Below are positions 18,241 to 27,595 of a stretch of 64,000 nucleotides of DNA, piece after piece. Source of the stretch: Oxynema aestuarii AP17 (GTDB lineage: Bacteria > Cyanobacteriota > Cyanobacteriia > Cyanobacteriales > Laspinemataceae); assembly GCF_012295525.1 (NCBI RefSeq), contig NZ_CP051167.1, positions 1,798,001-1,862,000 of the forward strand, written 5' to 3'. The notes beneath the pieces are model-generated. The model had not been told where the DNA came from, did not search any database, and worked only from the letters and a program-made list of their open reading frames with translations. Numbering within the stretch: the stretch's first letter is position 1; each line of letters begins with the position of its first letter. The position numbers and the translations under genes were made by a program.

Positions 18241-20983
18241 TTGGCAGTATTGCTCCGCATAGATAAGCCTTATCCAGCATTGCCCCGTCTAAAATCGCAT
18301 CGCGCAAATTAGCCTCGCTCAAATTCGCCCCATTTAAATTCGCCCCGCTTAAATTCGCCTCCCTTAAATCCGCTTGAAATAAATTGGCTTGTTCTAAATT
18401 GGCCCCCGTCAAATCCGCCCCCGCCAAATTGACCCGAGTCAGACGCACCCCTTCCAGGTTGACCCCAGCTAACGGCGCCCCAGCTAAATCCACCCCCGTC
18501 AGATCGCGATCGCCCGCGCCGCGTTCCAACAAATCCCAGACCAGCCAAGCTTTAGCGGCGATCTTCGTATCCGCATCGAACACCACCTCACTTAAATTAG
18601 CCCCCGTCAACTCCGCCCCGGTAAAATCGCTACCACGCAAGTCCGCCCCTTGTAAATTCGCCCCTTGCAAATCCGCCCCTTGCAAATCCGCCCGGTACAA
18701 ATTCGCCCCGGCGAGATTCCCCTGCTGCAACATCACCCCCGATAAACGCGCGTGACTTAAATTCGCCGCCATCAGCGACGCCTCAGTTAAATCCGCCCCG
18801 GTCAAATCCGCATAAACTAAATCCGCCCCCGCCAAATTGCCACCCACGAGATTGACCTGACGCAGTTTCGCCAAAAACAGATAAGCTCCCTCCAAATTGA
18901 CTCCTGCTAAATCCGTATTGTCCCAGTCGATATCTTTTAAATTGGCGCCCGCTAAATCCGCCCCGCGTAAATCCGGTTGGGGAATGGCGCTGTTGAGCGA
19001 TTCGCGCACTAACAGCCATTTGGCGGCGATCGCCGTTTGGGCGTCGATCCGGGTATCTTTTAAATAAACCCGCGTTAAATTTGCCGTTTCCAAATTCGCC
19101 CCGCGCAAATCCGCCCCTTCCAGATTCGCCCCTTCTAAATTGGCTTGGCTAAAATCTGCCTTTTGCAAACTCGCCTGTTTGAGGTTCGCCCCGCTTAAAT
19201 TGGCTTCCAAAAAAACAGTCTCGTCCAGATTCGCCCCTTCTAAATCTGCCTCTTGTAACTCCGCCTTTGTTAAAATCCCCTGGCTGAGATTGGCGCCGCC
19301 GAGTTGCGCCCCGGTAAAATCGGTTTCTTCTAAATTGGTCTGGCTGAGATTGGCGCGAAACAGAATCGCTTGGGCGAATTGCGCCTGTTTGAAGTTTCCC
19401 CCAACTAAATTAGCGCTAGCGAGATTAGTATCGCGCAAGTCCGCAATCCGGGCGTCGGCATTTTGCAAGTTCGCCCCTTCTAATTGCGCCCCGCGCAAGT
19501 GAGCCCGCCGCAAGTCGGATCCTGCGATATTGGCGCCGTTGAGTTCGGCCCCACCCAAGCGCGCCTCTCGCAGTTGGCAGTCCGCGCATTGTTTAGTTTC
19601 GCGCAGTTGCTCTACGTGTCGTCCACTGGCGGCGAGGAGGAAGGGGAAGGAGAGGAGGAGGACTAAGATGCGCCGAGTAATAGATGGGGTTGGGGTCGTC
19701 TCCCGTGGAGAGGATCCCCCTAAATCCCCCTTATTAAGGGGGACTTGACTGGAGAATCCCCCTAAATCCCCCTTATTAAGGGGGACTTGACTGGAGAATC
19801 CCCCTAAATCCCCCTTATTAAGGGGGACTTGACTGGAGAATCCCCCTAAATCCCCCTTATTAAGGGGGACTTTCAAAACGTTGTTTATTTTGGGAACAAC
19901 GCCGCACTTTCCAGTCCCCCCCTTCTCAAGGGGGGCTAGGGGGGATCTCTCCCGATGGGCCGTCTCCCCTGGAGAGAATCCCCCTAAATCCCCCTTAATA
20001 AGGGGGACTTTCAAAACGTTGTTTATTTTGGGAACAACGCCGCACTCTCCAGTTCCCCCCTTCTCAAGGGGGGCTAGGGGGGATCTCTCCCGATGGGTCG
20101 TCTCCCGTGGAGAGGATCCCCCTAAATCCCCCTTAATAAGGGGGACTTTCAAGACGTTGTTTATTTTGGGAACAACGCCGCACTTTCCAGTCCCCCCCTT
20201 CTCAAGGGGGGCTAGGGGGGATCTCTCCCGATGGGCCGTCTCCCCTGGAGAGAATCCCCCTAAATCCCCCTTATTAAGGGGGACTTGACTGGAGAATCCC
20301 CCTAAATCCCCCTTATTAAGGGGGACTTTCAAAACGTTGTTTATTTTGGGAACAACGCCGCACTCTCCAGTCCCCCCCTTCTCAAGGGGGGCTAGGGGGG
20401 ATCTCTCCCGATGGGCCGTCTCTCGTGGAGAGGATCCCCCTAAATCCCCCTTATTAAGGGGGACTTGACTGGAGAATCCCCCTAAATCCCCCTTATTAAG
20501 GGGGACTTTCAAGACATTGTTTATTTTGGGAACAACGCCGCACTCTCCAGTTCCCCCCTTCTCAAGGGGGGCTAGGGGGGATCTCTCCCGATGGGCCGTC
20601 TCTCGTGGAGAGGATCCCCCTAAATCCCCCTTATTAAGGGGGACTTGACTGGAGAATCCCCCTAAATCCCCCTTATTAAGGGGGACTTTCAAGACATTGT
20701 TTATTTTGGGAACAACGCCGCACTCTCCAGTTCCCCCCTTCTCAAGGGGGGCTAGGGGGGATCTCTCCCGATGGGCCGTCTCCCCTGGAGAGAATCCCCC
20801 TAAATCCCCCTTATTAAAGGGGACTTGACTGGAGAATCCCCCTAAATCCCCCTTATTAAGGGGGACTTTCAAGACATTGTTTATTTTGGGAACAACGCCG
20901 CACTCTCCAGTCCCCCCCTTCTCAAGGGGGGCTAGGGGGGATCTCTCCCGATGGGCGATCGCAAAGAGTATTCGGGGCTTCAT
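18215..20983 (-). CDS. Pentapeptide-repeat protein with repeat-filled 5' end
   Basis: The recognisable protein is the last 488 residues (from about 19681): a signal-peptide-like LVLLLSFPFLLAAS, then CADC, then long runs of A(D/N)LxX pentapeptides forming right-handed beta-helix. Two helical breaks (IAAKWLLVRESL and IAAKAWLVWDLL) interrupt them. No ATG, GTG or TTG lies directly before the signal segment. The frame instead stays open through about 1.3 kb of palindromic repeats to an ATG at 20983 (MKPRILFAIA), 16 nt after the stop of the upstream gene. Repeats probably expanded between the original start and the signal sequence. The true start may be that ATG or a rare ATT at 19681. The stop overlaps the TPR gene. 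Confidence 0.65.
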   Translation of the reverse strand: MKPRILFAIAHRERSPLAPLEKGGTGECGVVPKINNVLKVPLNKGDLGGFSSQVPFNKGDLGGFSPGETAHRERSPLAPLEKGGTGECGVVPKINNVLKVPLNKGDLGGFSSQVPLNKGDLGGSSPRETAHRERSPLAPLEKGGTGECGVVPKINNVLKVPLNKGDLGGFSSQVPLNKGDLGGSSPRETAHRERSPLAPLEKGGTGECGVVPKINNVLKVPLNKGDLGGFSSQVPLNKGDLGGFSPGETAHRERSPLAPLEKGGTGKCGVVPKINNVLKVPLIKGDLGGSSPRETTHRERSPLAPLEKGGTGECGVVPKINNVLKVPLIKGDLGGFSPGETAHRERSPLAPLEKGGTGKCGVVPKINNVLKVPLNKGDLGGFSSQVPLNKGDLGGFSSQVPLNKGDLGGFSSQVPLNKGDLGGSSPRETTPTPSITRRILVLLLSFPFLLAASGRHVEQLRETKQCADCQLREARLGGAELNGANIAGSDLRRAHLRGAQLEGANLQNADARIADLRDTNLASANLVGGNFKQAQFAQAILFRANLSQTNLEETDFTGAQLGGANLSQGILTKAELQEADLEGANLDETVFLEANLSGANLKQASLQKADFSQANLEGANLEGADLRGANLETANLTRVYLKDTRIDAQTAIAAKWLLVRESLNSAIPQPDLRGADLAGANLKDIDWDNTDLAGVNLEGAYLFLAKLRQVNLVGGNLAGADLVYADLTGADLTEASLMAANLSHARLSGVMLQQGNLAGANLYRADLQGADLQGANLQGADLRGSDFTGAELTGANLSEVVFDADTKIAAKAWLVWDLLERGAGDRDLTGVDLAGAPLAGVNLEGVRLTRVNLAGADLTGANLEQANLFQADLREANLSGANLNGANLSEANLRDAILDGAMLDKAYLCGAILPNGTREVCE
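19704..20955. repeat. Array of interspersed palindromic repeats (about 14 A-type and 7 B-type units)
   Basis: Two alternating motifs make up the array. Type A is CCCCCTAAATCCCCCTTA-TTAAGGGGGACTT. Type B is CCCCCCTTCTCAAGGGGGGCTAGGGGGG followed by ATCTCTCCCGATGGG. A constant spacer with AACGTTGTTTATTTTGGGAACAACGCCGCACT links A to B. The composite unit is about 165 bp and its copies are nearly identical. I counted 14 A and 7 B units from the minus-strand translation. The same family recurs at 58910-59025. Confidence 0.9.
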
Positions 20984-20998
20984 GGTGCGCAAAACCAG

Positions 20999-23845
20999 TT
21001 AATTGAACGTCGGCGGCAACTCTTGAGGTTCCAGGGGATCCGGTTCGGGAAGCGGTTCTTCTTCTGGCTCGGATCCCGCTTCACCCTCGCCCTCCCCAGT
21101 GGCCCCTTGCTCCCCGGAAGCATCCCCCGCCGCCGTGCCATCGGTACCGGGGGTGCTGCCGTCAGATGTACCGTCTCCCGCTTCTGCGCCGGGGGTTCCC
21201 TCCTCGGGAGGAGGGGGAACGGCGACGGTTCCGGGTTCACCCTCGGCGCCCCCGGGAGCTTCGGCGGCGCCATCGGCCCCGGGAGGGGGAGGAACGGCGA
21301 CGGTTTCCGGTGGCGGGAGGGTTTCGACGACGAACGATCGCGTGACCGGGTCTCCGGTGGGGCTGCTGGCTTGCAGGGTAATCACTTCACTCCCGGGTTG
21401 GGGACTGAGGGGATAGGCGAGTTGACCTTCCGGGGGAACGTCGCCGGGAGAGGGTAGCAACTGGACTTGAAGGCCCGGGTCTCCGGTGACTTTCCAGGAG
21501 AGCAGAATCACCGGGGGTTGGTCGCCGTTGGTCAGGCGGGCGAGATATTTGGGGGGGACGGGTTTACCGTTGAGGGTAAATTGGGCGATCGCCGTCGGAA
21601 TCGGTTCGACTTGGACTTGAATTTGCTCGGTTTTGGCGCTGGTGGCGGTTTCCGGTTCGCCGTGTTTGGGGATGGCGGTCAACTCGAAGATATAGTCGCC
21701 GGGATTGCCCGCATCGGTAGGGACGTTGTCGCAGCGCAGTCGTTCGTCGGCGATCTCGCAAAAGCCGCGCAGTGCTTCGGGGATCCCCTGGCTGAAGTCG
21801 TAGCGTTTGAGGGGACTGGTGACGGCGCCGTCGGGCGATCGCGCGATCGCCGCCACCGCCTGCAGTTGTTCCGGATGGGCAATGGTCCAATTGAGGGCGA
21901 TCGGCTCCCCTTGGGGTTCGGGGGCATCGGGACGGGTTCGCCGTTGATAAACCGGGCGAGTCGAAGCAACTTCGAGAATTTTCGGCACCGGGAGCGGCTC
22001 GATCGCGATCGGCTTGGTCTTGAGGGTTTCGCCCTGTCCCGGCTCCCCTTCTTTCGGCGTTAAAGTCAATTCAAAGATATATTGACCCGCCTTTTTAGCA
22101 TCGGTCCAGACATTTTCACAGACGAGTTGGCCATTGATTTTGCAAAAAGGTTGCAACGATCTGGGCAAGCCGTTCTCGAACTCGTACAGGACCGGACCAC
22201 TCGTGACCAAGCCATCTTCCGAGAGACCGATCAGAGTGAGAGAATCAATTTTTTCCGGATGGGCGATCGCCCAATCGAGGCGGATGGCGTCGTCGTTAGC
22301 TTGCTTGTAAGTCGTACTCTCCGGGGCGAAGCGGACGATTCGGGGACGCACGGGCGGACGAGTGAGCAACCACCAGATTAACACCGCCAAGCCGACGATC
22401 GCGCTGGCGATCGCCAAAATCAACAGCAGCAATTGCCACCAAGGACGGCCCTCCCACATCAGCGCCCCTTGGAAGCGATCGGTAATTAAAGGAAATTTAT
22501 CTAAATCTTCGAGTTCGACGACAAAACTAATCAATTTCCCCGAAAACGGGCGGCGGGCGTCCGTCGGTTCCACCTGCAAACCCACGATCCTCGATTCTCC
22601 CGGTAACAGCCGGACTTGACGCGGGGCGATCGTAAACTTGCAAATCTCCTCTTGATCCGTCCCCTTCGCCCTGACCCGCACCTCCCGAGGGCTATTGCCC
22701 ATATTCGTCAGGCGCAACTCGAACAAGCCCGCCCCCCGGGCAATTTTGCCCACCACCGTATGAAACTCCGCGTGGAGCAAATAGATCTCGGCGACCCGAA
22801 AATAGGCAGGTTCGAGCAACGCCAAACCGGGATTATTCGTCGAATACAGGCGTACCGTCGGCGCGTACACCCCCGCCCAAGCATCGGGAGGTGGTTGCAG
22901 CAGCAGCACGATCTCGCCTTTTTCGCCGGGATTGAGTTCCAACCCTTCCGTCGCGGTGACGATCCCCGGTTGCGCCAACCCTTCGGGATAGATAACCGAA
23001 TACCAATGACGCTGCAAGTCCGGACAGTCGAGGCGGAAGCGGTCCACCCGATCCGAGCGATTGTGGACGAGGACGTGGAGTTCGAGGGGTTGTCCCGGTT
23101 CGAGTACTGCGGGATCGAGCGATCGCGTCGGCGGCGACAAGCTGAAGGTCGGATCGCTGACCTTGCGCGCTTCCTGAACGAACGGCATCACCTGAACCCG
23201 CGCCGAATGTAAGATCGGCGTATCTTCCGGATAATGTTGGGGCGCGTCTACGACTAACGTATATTCGTAAGGTCCGGGAACCGCATCGAGGGGAATGTCG
23301 AGCTTAAAAATCGCCTCGCTGCTTTGTCCCGGCCCCAACGCGAGCCGGGTAAAGGGGGTCGCGCACCACTGGCGCACGGGTTCGGAGGTTTCCTCGATAA
23401 AAATATCGATTAAGGCGCTTTGATTGCCTTTGTTAGAAACCGTCACGTACAGCTCGAACTGAGAACCCGGCGTCAACAGCACTTCCCCGGACGGATTGAC
23501 AATCGTCGCCAGGGGTTTGCCCGGGGTGAGAGCTTGTTGGATCGTGTCCGGTAACTGGCTCCCTTTTTTGGCGGCCAGTTCGATCGTGTAGACCGACTCG
23601 CCGCCAATCCGGGATTCGCGCACGAATCCCGCGCGGATCAAGTCTTGCAGTTCGCCCTCGATGTCGGCGGGGCTTTCGTGGAGAAACTCGGCGATTTGTG
23701 CCAGTCGGCATTCTTTTTGACGGATCGTAAAGTTGACGATCTGCCGTTGGCGGGCGGGGAGGCTGAGAATTTCTCCCATGCTCAAGCCCCGCCCCCGTTG
23801 TTGGGCGCGATTTTGAGATTCTGGATTCAAACGATCTCCCCTCAT
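20999..23845 (-). CDS. Membrane protein with winged-helix, Ig-like domains and Pro/Gly-rich tail
   Basis: About 948 aa. The start is set at the ATG at 23845, which has GAGGAG just upstream; a TTG nine codons earlier is possible. The N-terminus has a winged-helix-like region (SLPARQRQIVNFTIRQKECRLAQIAEFLHES). Several Ig-like beta domains follow, with the recurring pattern ELYVTVSNKGNQSALIDIFI and LGPGQSSEAIFKLDIP. Then come one transmembrane segment (WWQLLLLILAIASAIVGLAVLIWWLL, near residue 480), two further beta repeats and a Pro/Gly/Glu tail. The 235-aa gene at 24734 shares its winged-helix/Ig part. No named family recognised; a CIS-associated anchor or scaffold is inferred from position. 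Confidence 0.7.
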   Translation of the reverse strand: MRGDRLNPESQNRAQQRGRGLSMGEILSLPARQRQIVNFTIRQKECRLAQIAEFLHESPADIEGELQDLIRAGFVRESRIGGESVYTIELAAKKGSQLPDTIQQALTPGKPLATIVNPSGEVLLTPGSQFELYVTVSNKGNQSALIDIFIEETSEPVRQWCATPFTRLALGPGQSSEAIFKLDIPLDAVPGPYEYTLVVDAPQHYPEDTPILHSARVQVMPFVQEARKVSDPTFSLSPPTRSLDPAVLEPGQPLELHVLVHNRSDRVDRFRLDCPDLQRHWYSVIYPEGLAQPGIVTATEGLELNPGEKGEIVLLLQPPPDAWAGVYAPTVRLYSTNNPGLALLEPAYFRVAEIYLLHAEFHTVVGKIARGAGLFELRLTNMGNSPREVRVRAKGTDQEEICKFTIAPRQVRLLPGESRIVGLQVEPTDARRPFSGKLISFVVELEDLDKFPLITDRFQGALMWEGRPWWQLLLLILAIASAIVGLAVLIWWLLTRPPVRPRIVRFAPESTTYKQANDDAIRLDWAIAHPEKIDSLTLIGLSEDGLVTSGPVLYEFENGLPRSLQPFCKINGQLVCENVWTDAKKAGQYIFELTLTPKEGEPGQGETLKTKPIAIEPLPVPKILEVASTRPVYQRRTRPDAPEPQGEPIALNWTIAHPEQLQAVAAIARSPDGAVTSPLKRYDFSQGIPEALRGFCEIADERLRCDNVPTDAGNPGDYIFELTAIPKHGEPETATSAKTEQIQVQVEPIPTAIAQFTLNGKPVPPKYLARLTNGDQPPVILLSWKVTGDPGLQVQLLPSPGDVPPEGQLAYPLSPQPGSEVITLQASSPTGDPVTRSFVVETLPPPETVAVPPPPGADGAAEAPGGAEGEPGTVAVPPPPEEGTPGAEAGDGTSDGSTPGTDGTAAGDASGEQGATGEGEGEAGSEPEEEPLPEPDPLEPQELPPTFN

Positions 23846-23886
23846 GGTCTCCTCGCGCGATCGCTCCGACAAAATTACAGTTGGCG

Positions 23887-24648
23887 TTAGCCGATCGCCA
23901 ATTGGGCAATGGTTTCGATCTGCTGACTCAACGGATGTTTCGGGTAGTTGAGGCAGAAAATCCCACTACTGGCGAGTTGGATCATATCTTCGGAATGGGG
24001 CAAAATCGCGGCTACCGGAGCTTTGTAGGTTTTTTCGACTTCGACTTTGAGGGCATCAAAATCGAAGCTTTGCAAGGCTTTATTGACAATTAAAAACATT
24101 TTGGGAACGGCCAATTTCCGTGCCACTTCCACGGTGACGGCGGTGCCTTGGAAGTCCTGGCGATCGGGTCGCAAGACGACGAGCAAGACATCGGAAATCG
24201 TCAGAGACAGTAAAGTTTCTTCGTTAATTCCCGGGTGGGTATCGATGAACAGATAATCGAGTTGGAGTTCTTCGATCAGTTCGTAAAAGCCATCGCTGAG
24301 CAGTCCGAAATCGACCCCTTCGCGCAGCACTTTCGTAATATCTCCGGCTTTGATACTCGACGGAATCAGATAGATTTTGCTTTTCGGCGTTTGAGCCTCC
24401 CGCAAGACGCTGCTGACGTCGTAGGCGGTATCTTCGATGGTGCATTTCCCCCACAGGTAGTCATTGAGGGAATGGGTCATGCTTTTGTCGTCGAAACCGA
24501 ACAACACGTGAATTCCGGGAGATTGAATATCCGTGTCTACAATCCCCACGCGATGTCCCCAACGGGCGACGGTGGCGGCGAGATTGGCGGTGGTGTTGGA
24601 CTTTCCAGTTCCCCCTCGGAACGAGTGAATCGAGATAATTTTGGACAT
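23887..24648 (-). CDS. MinD/ParA-type P-loop ATPase
   Basis: The start is the ATG at 24648 (253 aa); the upstream codons of the open frame have no ATPase sequence. The deviant Walker A is at the N-terminus: HSFRGGTGKSNTTANLAA, with the signature Lys (KGGTGKS-type, here RGGTGKS, so the first Lys is Arg). GIVDTDIQSPGIHVLFG and LDYLFIDTHPGINEETLL supply switch and Walker B Asp residues. A typical MinD membrane-targeting helix is not obvious at the C-terminus. ParA/MinD proteins position cell structures by ATP-driven cycling. Lying between two wHTH/Ig genes of the CIS neighbourhood, it may position the particle; that is inference. Confidence 0.85.
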   Translation of the reverse strand: MSKIISIHSFRGGTGKSNTTANLAATVARWGHRVGIVDTDIQSPGIHVLFGFDDKSMTHSLNDYLWGKCTIEDTAYDVSSVLREAQTPKSKIYLIPSSIKAGDITKVLREGVDFGLLSDGFYELIEELQLDYLFIDTHPGINEETLLSLTISDVLLVVLRPDRQDFQGTAVTVEVARKLAVPKMFLIVNKALQSFDFDALKVEVEKTYKAPVAAILPHSEDMIQLASSGIFCLNYPKHPLSQQIETIAQLAIG

Positions 24649-24733
24649 GAAAGACCTCGTGAGTTGAAAAAACGCGACGCCCGTCGATTTTAAAGGGTGC
24701 TTGGCAGAATTGAAGGCGACGCTAGCATCTTCG

Positions 24734-25441
24734 TCAAAGGTTGTCTTCGAGAACGCGAAGCTGACCGACCAAGCGCGCGGGGGGCTGTTCCGGGTAATGC
24801 TCGCTGGCGCTGACGACGATCGCGTAAGGGTAAATTCCGGCGATCGCCTCGACGGGAACCGCGATCTCGAACACCAGTTCCCCACTGTATCCCGGTCCGA
24901 GGGCGAGGCGTTCTTCTCGGGAGCTACACCAATTTTCCGGAATGGCGGAAGTTTCGGCTAAAATCGCTTCGATCGCCGCATTTCGGCCACCTCGGTTCGT
25001 CGCGCTCACCCGCAGTTCGACGCGATCGCCCGCCCTGGCGACGACCTCCTCTTGCGGTCCGACGGCAACCCAGCACGGTTCCTCCGCCGGAGTGGCACGA
25101 CCTTCGGGGATCTCGCCGAGACAGTCCAAAGCGGAGGGCAGATCGATCCCCCGTTTGGCGCTCAACTGCACGGTGTAGTGAAACTGCCCTTCCCGTTCGC
25201 TTTCGGCAATCCAACCCTGACGCAAGAGGGTATCGACTTCGGGCTGCAGGGTCGTTTCCGGCTCTCCCAAGGTGGCGGCGAGTTCGTGGAGCGTGCAATC
25301 TTTATGGCGCAAAATAGTATTGACGATGCGCCGTTCTCGGTCGGGCAGTTCCAGGATCTGCGCCAAACTCAGACCTTTGTCTTCGCCGGGCGGGTCTGGG
25401 TCGGGTGCGTTCGCTGGCGGTTGAAATGGATGGTGGCTCAT
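24734..25441 (-). CDS. Winged-helix plus Ig-like protein (short paralogue)
   Basis: 235 aa from the ATG at 25441, which has a GAGGGGG ribosome site upstream. Residues about 25-100 match the winged-helix part of the gene at 20999-23845: LAQILELPDRERRIVNTILRHKDCTLHELAATLGE against the paralogue's MGEILSLPARQRQIVNFTIRQKECRLAQIAEFLHE. One Ig-like domain follows (RVELRVSATNRGGRNAAIEAIL, then LALGPGYSGELVFEIAVPVEA). There is no transmembrane segment, so it is the soluble version of the first part of the larger protein. The winged helix may bind DNA or protein. Role unknown. Confidence 0.7.
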   Translation of the reverse strand: MSHHPFQPPANAPDPDPPGEDKGLSLAQILELPDRERRIVNTILRHKDCTLHELAATLGEPETTLQPEVDTLLRQGWIAESEREGQFHYTVQLSAKRGIDLPSALDCLGEIPEGRATPAEEPCWVAVGPQEEVVARAGDRVELRVSATNRGGRNAAIEAILAETSAIPENWCSSREERLALGPGYSGELVFEIAVPVEAIAGIYPYAIVVSASEHYPEQPPARLVGQLRVLEDNL

Positions 25442-25493
25442 AAATCCGGTCCCCCTCGTAAAACGATGAACTGGCACGTCGGCGGATTGCCGT

Positions 25494-27236
25494 TTACGAT
25501 TCCGGGCGATCGGGGTTATCCCGCTTCAGGTTTTGGCTGCGCTGGCGCAGTTGGGCGAAATAATCGTCGCCGTCGCCGTCTTCGCTGTCGCCGTCTTCCC
25601 TATCCCCTGTCGCTGCACTTTCCTGGGGCTGAGTTTCGGGACGGTCGTGTTTGAATTGTTGACCCCGTTGTTGCAGTTGGGCGAAATAGTCCTCTTCGCC
25701 ATCGGTTTCGGTGGTGGCGGCTTCGGTTTCGCTCGTTTCGCCGTCGTCGGCTAAATGGCGATCGCCACGGCTGCGCGGTTGGTGTTTTTGGGCGCGCAGT
25801 TGGTGCGCTTTTTCTTGCAGGTTTTTAAAATAGTCGCTTTCGGTAATTTCGGCGACTTGTTCTTCTTTTTTCTCTTGGTCGATTTCGATATCGATTTTTA
25901 AGAAGCCTTTGACCCCTTGAATCACCGCTTGACCGTAGGCGCTCTTATTGAAGCGATCGATCGCGACGACGCCGCCCACACTGCCGAGTAAGGCGATCGC
26001 GGGGGGGACGAACGGGATCCATCCCGCTTGTAAAAAGAGGGCGTAACTGACGCCGTACAAAATGGCCAATCCGCCCACGGTGGCGACCCCCAACACCCAA
26101 GGACGCCGAATCGCCCAGGCTAAACTGCCGCCGACTAACGCCCATAGGAAGATCCAGAGGATTTCTCCCCACTGACTCCAATACCAGATTAAAGGGCGCC
26201 CGTCGAGGGCGGCGGCGATCAGTTGGCTGGTGGCTTGGGCGTGGATGACGACTCCGGGCATTTCGACCCGATCCTGACTTCCGGCGCTGTAGGGGGTGGC
26301 GAAGTCGTCATTGGCGGTACTGGCGGTATATCCGGCTAAAACGACGCGATCGCGGATGGTTTCGGGATCGACCCGCCCTTCGATCAAGTCGGTTAACTTG
26401 ACTTGTTCGATCGCGTTGTCTCCGGAACGGTAATTGAGCATCAGTTGGTAGTCCGTCGCCCCGGTTTGGGCGTAGCCTCCGGAGCGATCGCCCAAGCGTT
26501 TGAGAACGGCGTCACCCAAGACTAAATCTTGCCCGTTTTCGGCTAAGGCGACTTCGACCCCTTCCCCTTGCAGGTACATCAACGCCAAACTGAACGAGAG
26601 GGAGGGTAGTTGATTTTCCGGATCGGGATAGTTGCACAAATGTGGTTTGACGATCTCGGTTTGCGGACCGACAATGGGCGTCGAAACTAAAATGGTGCGG
26701 CGGATGGTCACGTCGCGGTCCACGGGCAAATCGGCAAAACCGATCCGCTCTTCCGGGACACTCGGCGCGGCGGGAACCCCTTGCGGTTCGGCTTCGGAAC
26801 TGAGTTTGCACGCCGCAATAATATTGTCGTTTTCGCTGAGAACTTTGACTAATTGTTCCCGACCCGTCCCGATGGGAACGTCGCGTAAAATATCAATTCC
26901 GATCGCCCGGGCTTCGTCGGCGACCAATTGATTTAACATCGCCGCCATTGTGGCATCGGAAATCGGATATTCGTTTTGGGCGCGGATGTCGTCTTCGCTA
27001 ATTTCCACCACGAGTAAGCGCTCGTCCGGTCCGGGATCCGGACGCGATCGCATCAGGCGATCGTAGGCTTGTAACTCGAACGATTCCAACCCGCCCACTT
27101 GTCGCACCCCGACGACCACGGCGGCGACGCCGAAGCTGGCCAGAATCACGGTTCCCCCAAATCCAACTGCCGCTTGACCTAGGGATTTAGGATGGGCGAT
27201 CGTCGCCCGAATTTTTTCAGTTAACTGAGCAATCAT
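25494..27236 (-). CDS. CHASE2-domain membrane sensor with C-terminal repeated motif
   Basis: 580 aa from the ATG at 27236 (GGAAG ribosome site about 10 nt upstream). One N-terminal transmembrane segment (about 24-42) is followed by a CHASE2 extracytoplasmic sensor domain with FELQAYDRLMRSRPDPGPDERLLVVEI and VLAGYTASTANDDFATP. Three closely spaced transmembrane segments come next (about 343-430). The cytoplasmic tail has no kinase, cyclase or GGDEF domain, unlike most CHASE2 proteins. Instead it carries three copies of a motif with core DYFxxL near 25838, 25694 and 25568, joined by acidic linkers. The heme/HAMP protein at 30719 ends with a related motif. A ligand-sensing anchor is plausible. 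Confidence 0.82.
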   Translation of the reverse strand: MIAQLTEKIRATIAHPKSLGQAAVGFGGTVILASFGVAAVVVGVRQVGGLESFELQAYDRLMRSRPDPGPDERLLVVEISEDDIRAQNEYPISDATMAAMLNQLVADEARAIGIDILRDVPIGTGREQLVKVLSENDNIIAACKLSSEAEPQGVPAAPSVPEERIGFADLPVDRDVTIRRTILVSTPIVGPQTEIVKPHLCNYPDPENQLPSLSFSLALMYLQGEGVEVALAENGQDLVLGDAVLKRLGDRSGGYAQTGATDYQLMLNYRSGDNAIEQVKLTDLIEGRVDPETIRDRVVLAGYTASTANDDFATPYSAGSQDRVEMPGVVIHAQATSQLIAAALDGRPLIWYWSQWGEILWIFLWALVGGSLAWAIRRPWVLGVATVGGLAILYGVSYALFLQAGWIPFVPPAIALLGSVGGVVAIDRFNKSAYGQAVIQGVKGFLKIDIEIDQEKKEEQVAEITESDYFKNLQEKAHQLRAQKHQPRSRGDRHLADDGETSETEAATTETDGEEDYFAQLQQRGQQFKHDRPETQPQESAATGDREDGDSEDGDGDDYFAQLRQRSQNLKRDNPDRPES

Positions 27237-27595
27237 GCTGGCACCACTTCCTTCAACAGATAGGTGGAGATTTCGTCGCTTTAACCCCATTTGACCGCCG
27301 ACAAAACCCCCTTGAATCCATTATCTATTTGGCTGACGACTCGATGGCAAACCTACCATTTCTCGATCTTCCGATTCCACCGGACAACTCGGTCTTTTTG
27401 CCTAAAAAATGCTCTTTATATTTTTTACAGATTTAATCTATTGTCCGGGAAACTTTACCTTTAGCAAAATCGTCTACAATCGGGGTTTGAGATTATAATG
27501 ATTATTATATAATTCTTGCTGTTTGCAATGTCTTAAGATTACGATCGTTACGGCTTCAACTCCAATTTTACATAGCGTTGTCCTAACACGGAAAA
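27237..27595. other. 359-nt divergent intergenic region
   Basis: Lies between the CHASE2 gene (minus) and the DUF928 gene (plus) and must hold both promoters. It is AT-rich at about 27410-27530 (TTTATATTTTTTACAG, ATTATAATGATTATTATATAATTC). No ORF, RNA gene or repeat family recognised. Confidence 0.5.

Noticed and set aside
19704-20955. CRISPR array or satellite origin
   Set aside because: Repeats are palindromic, variable in spacing, and have constant linkers rather than unique spacers; similar units occur elsewhere as dispersed repeats.
24649-24885. N-terminal extension of the MinD/ParA protein
   Set aside because: The extra 79 codons overlap the end of the neighbouring gene in another frame and show no ATPase sequence; the ATG at 24648 gives the correct start.
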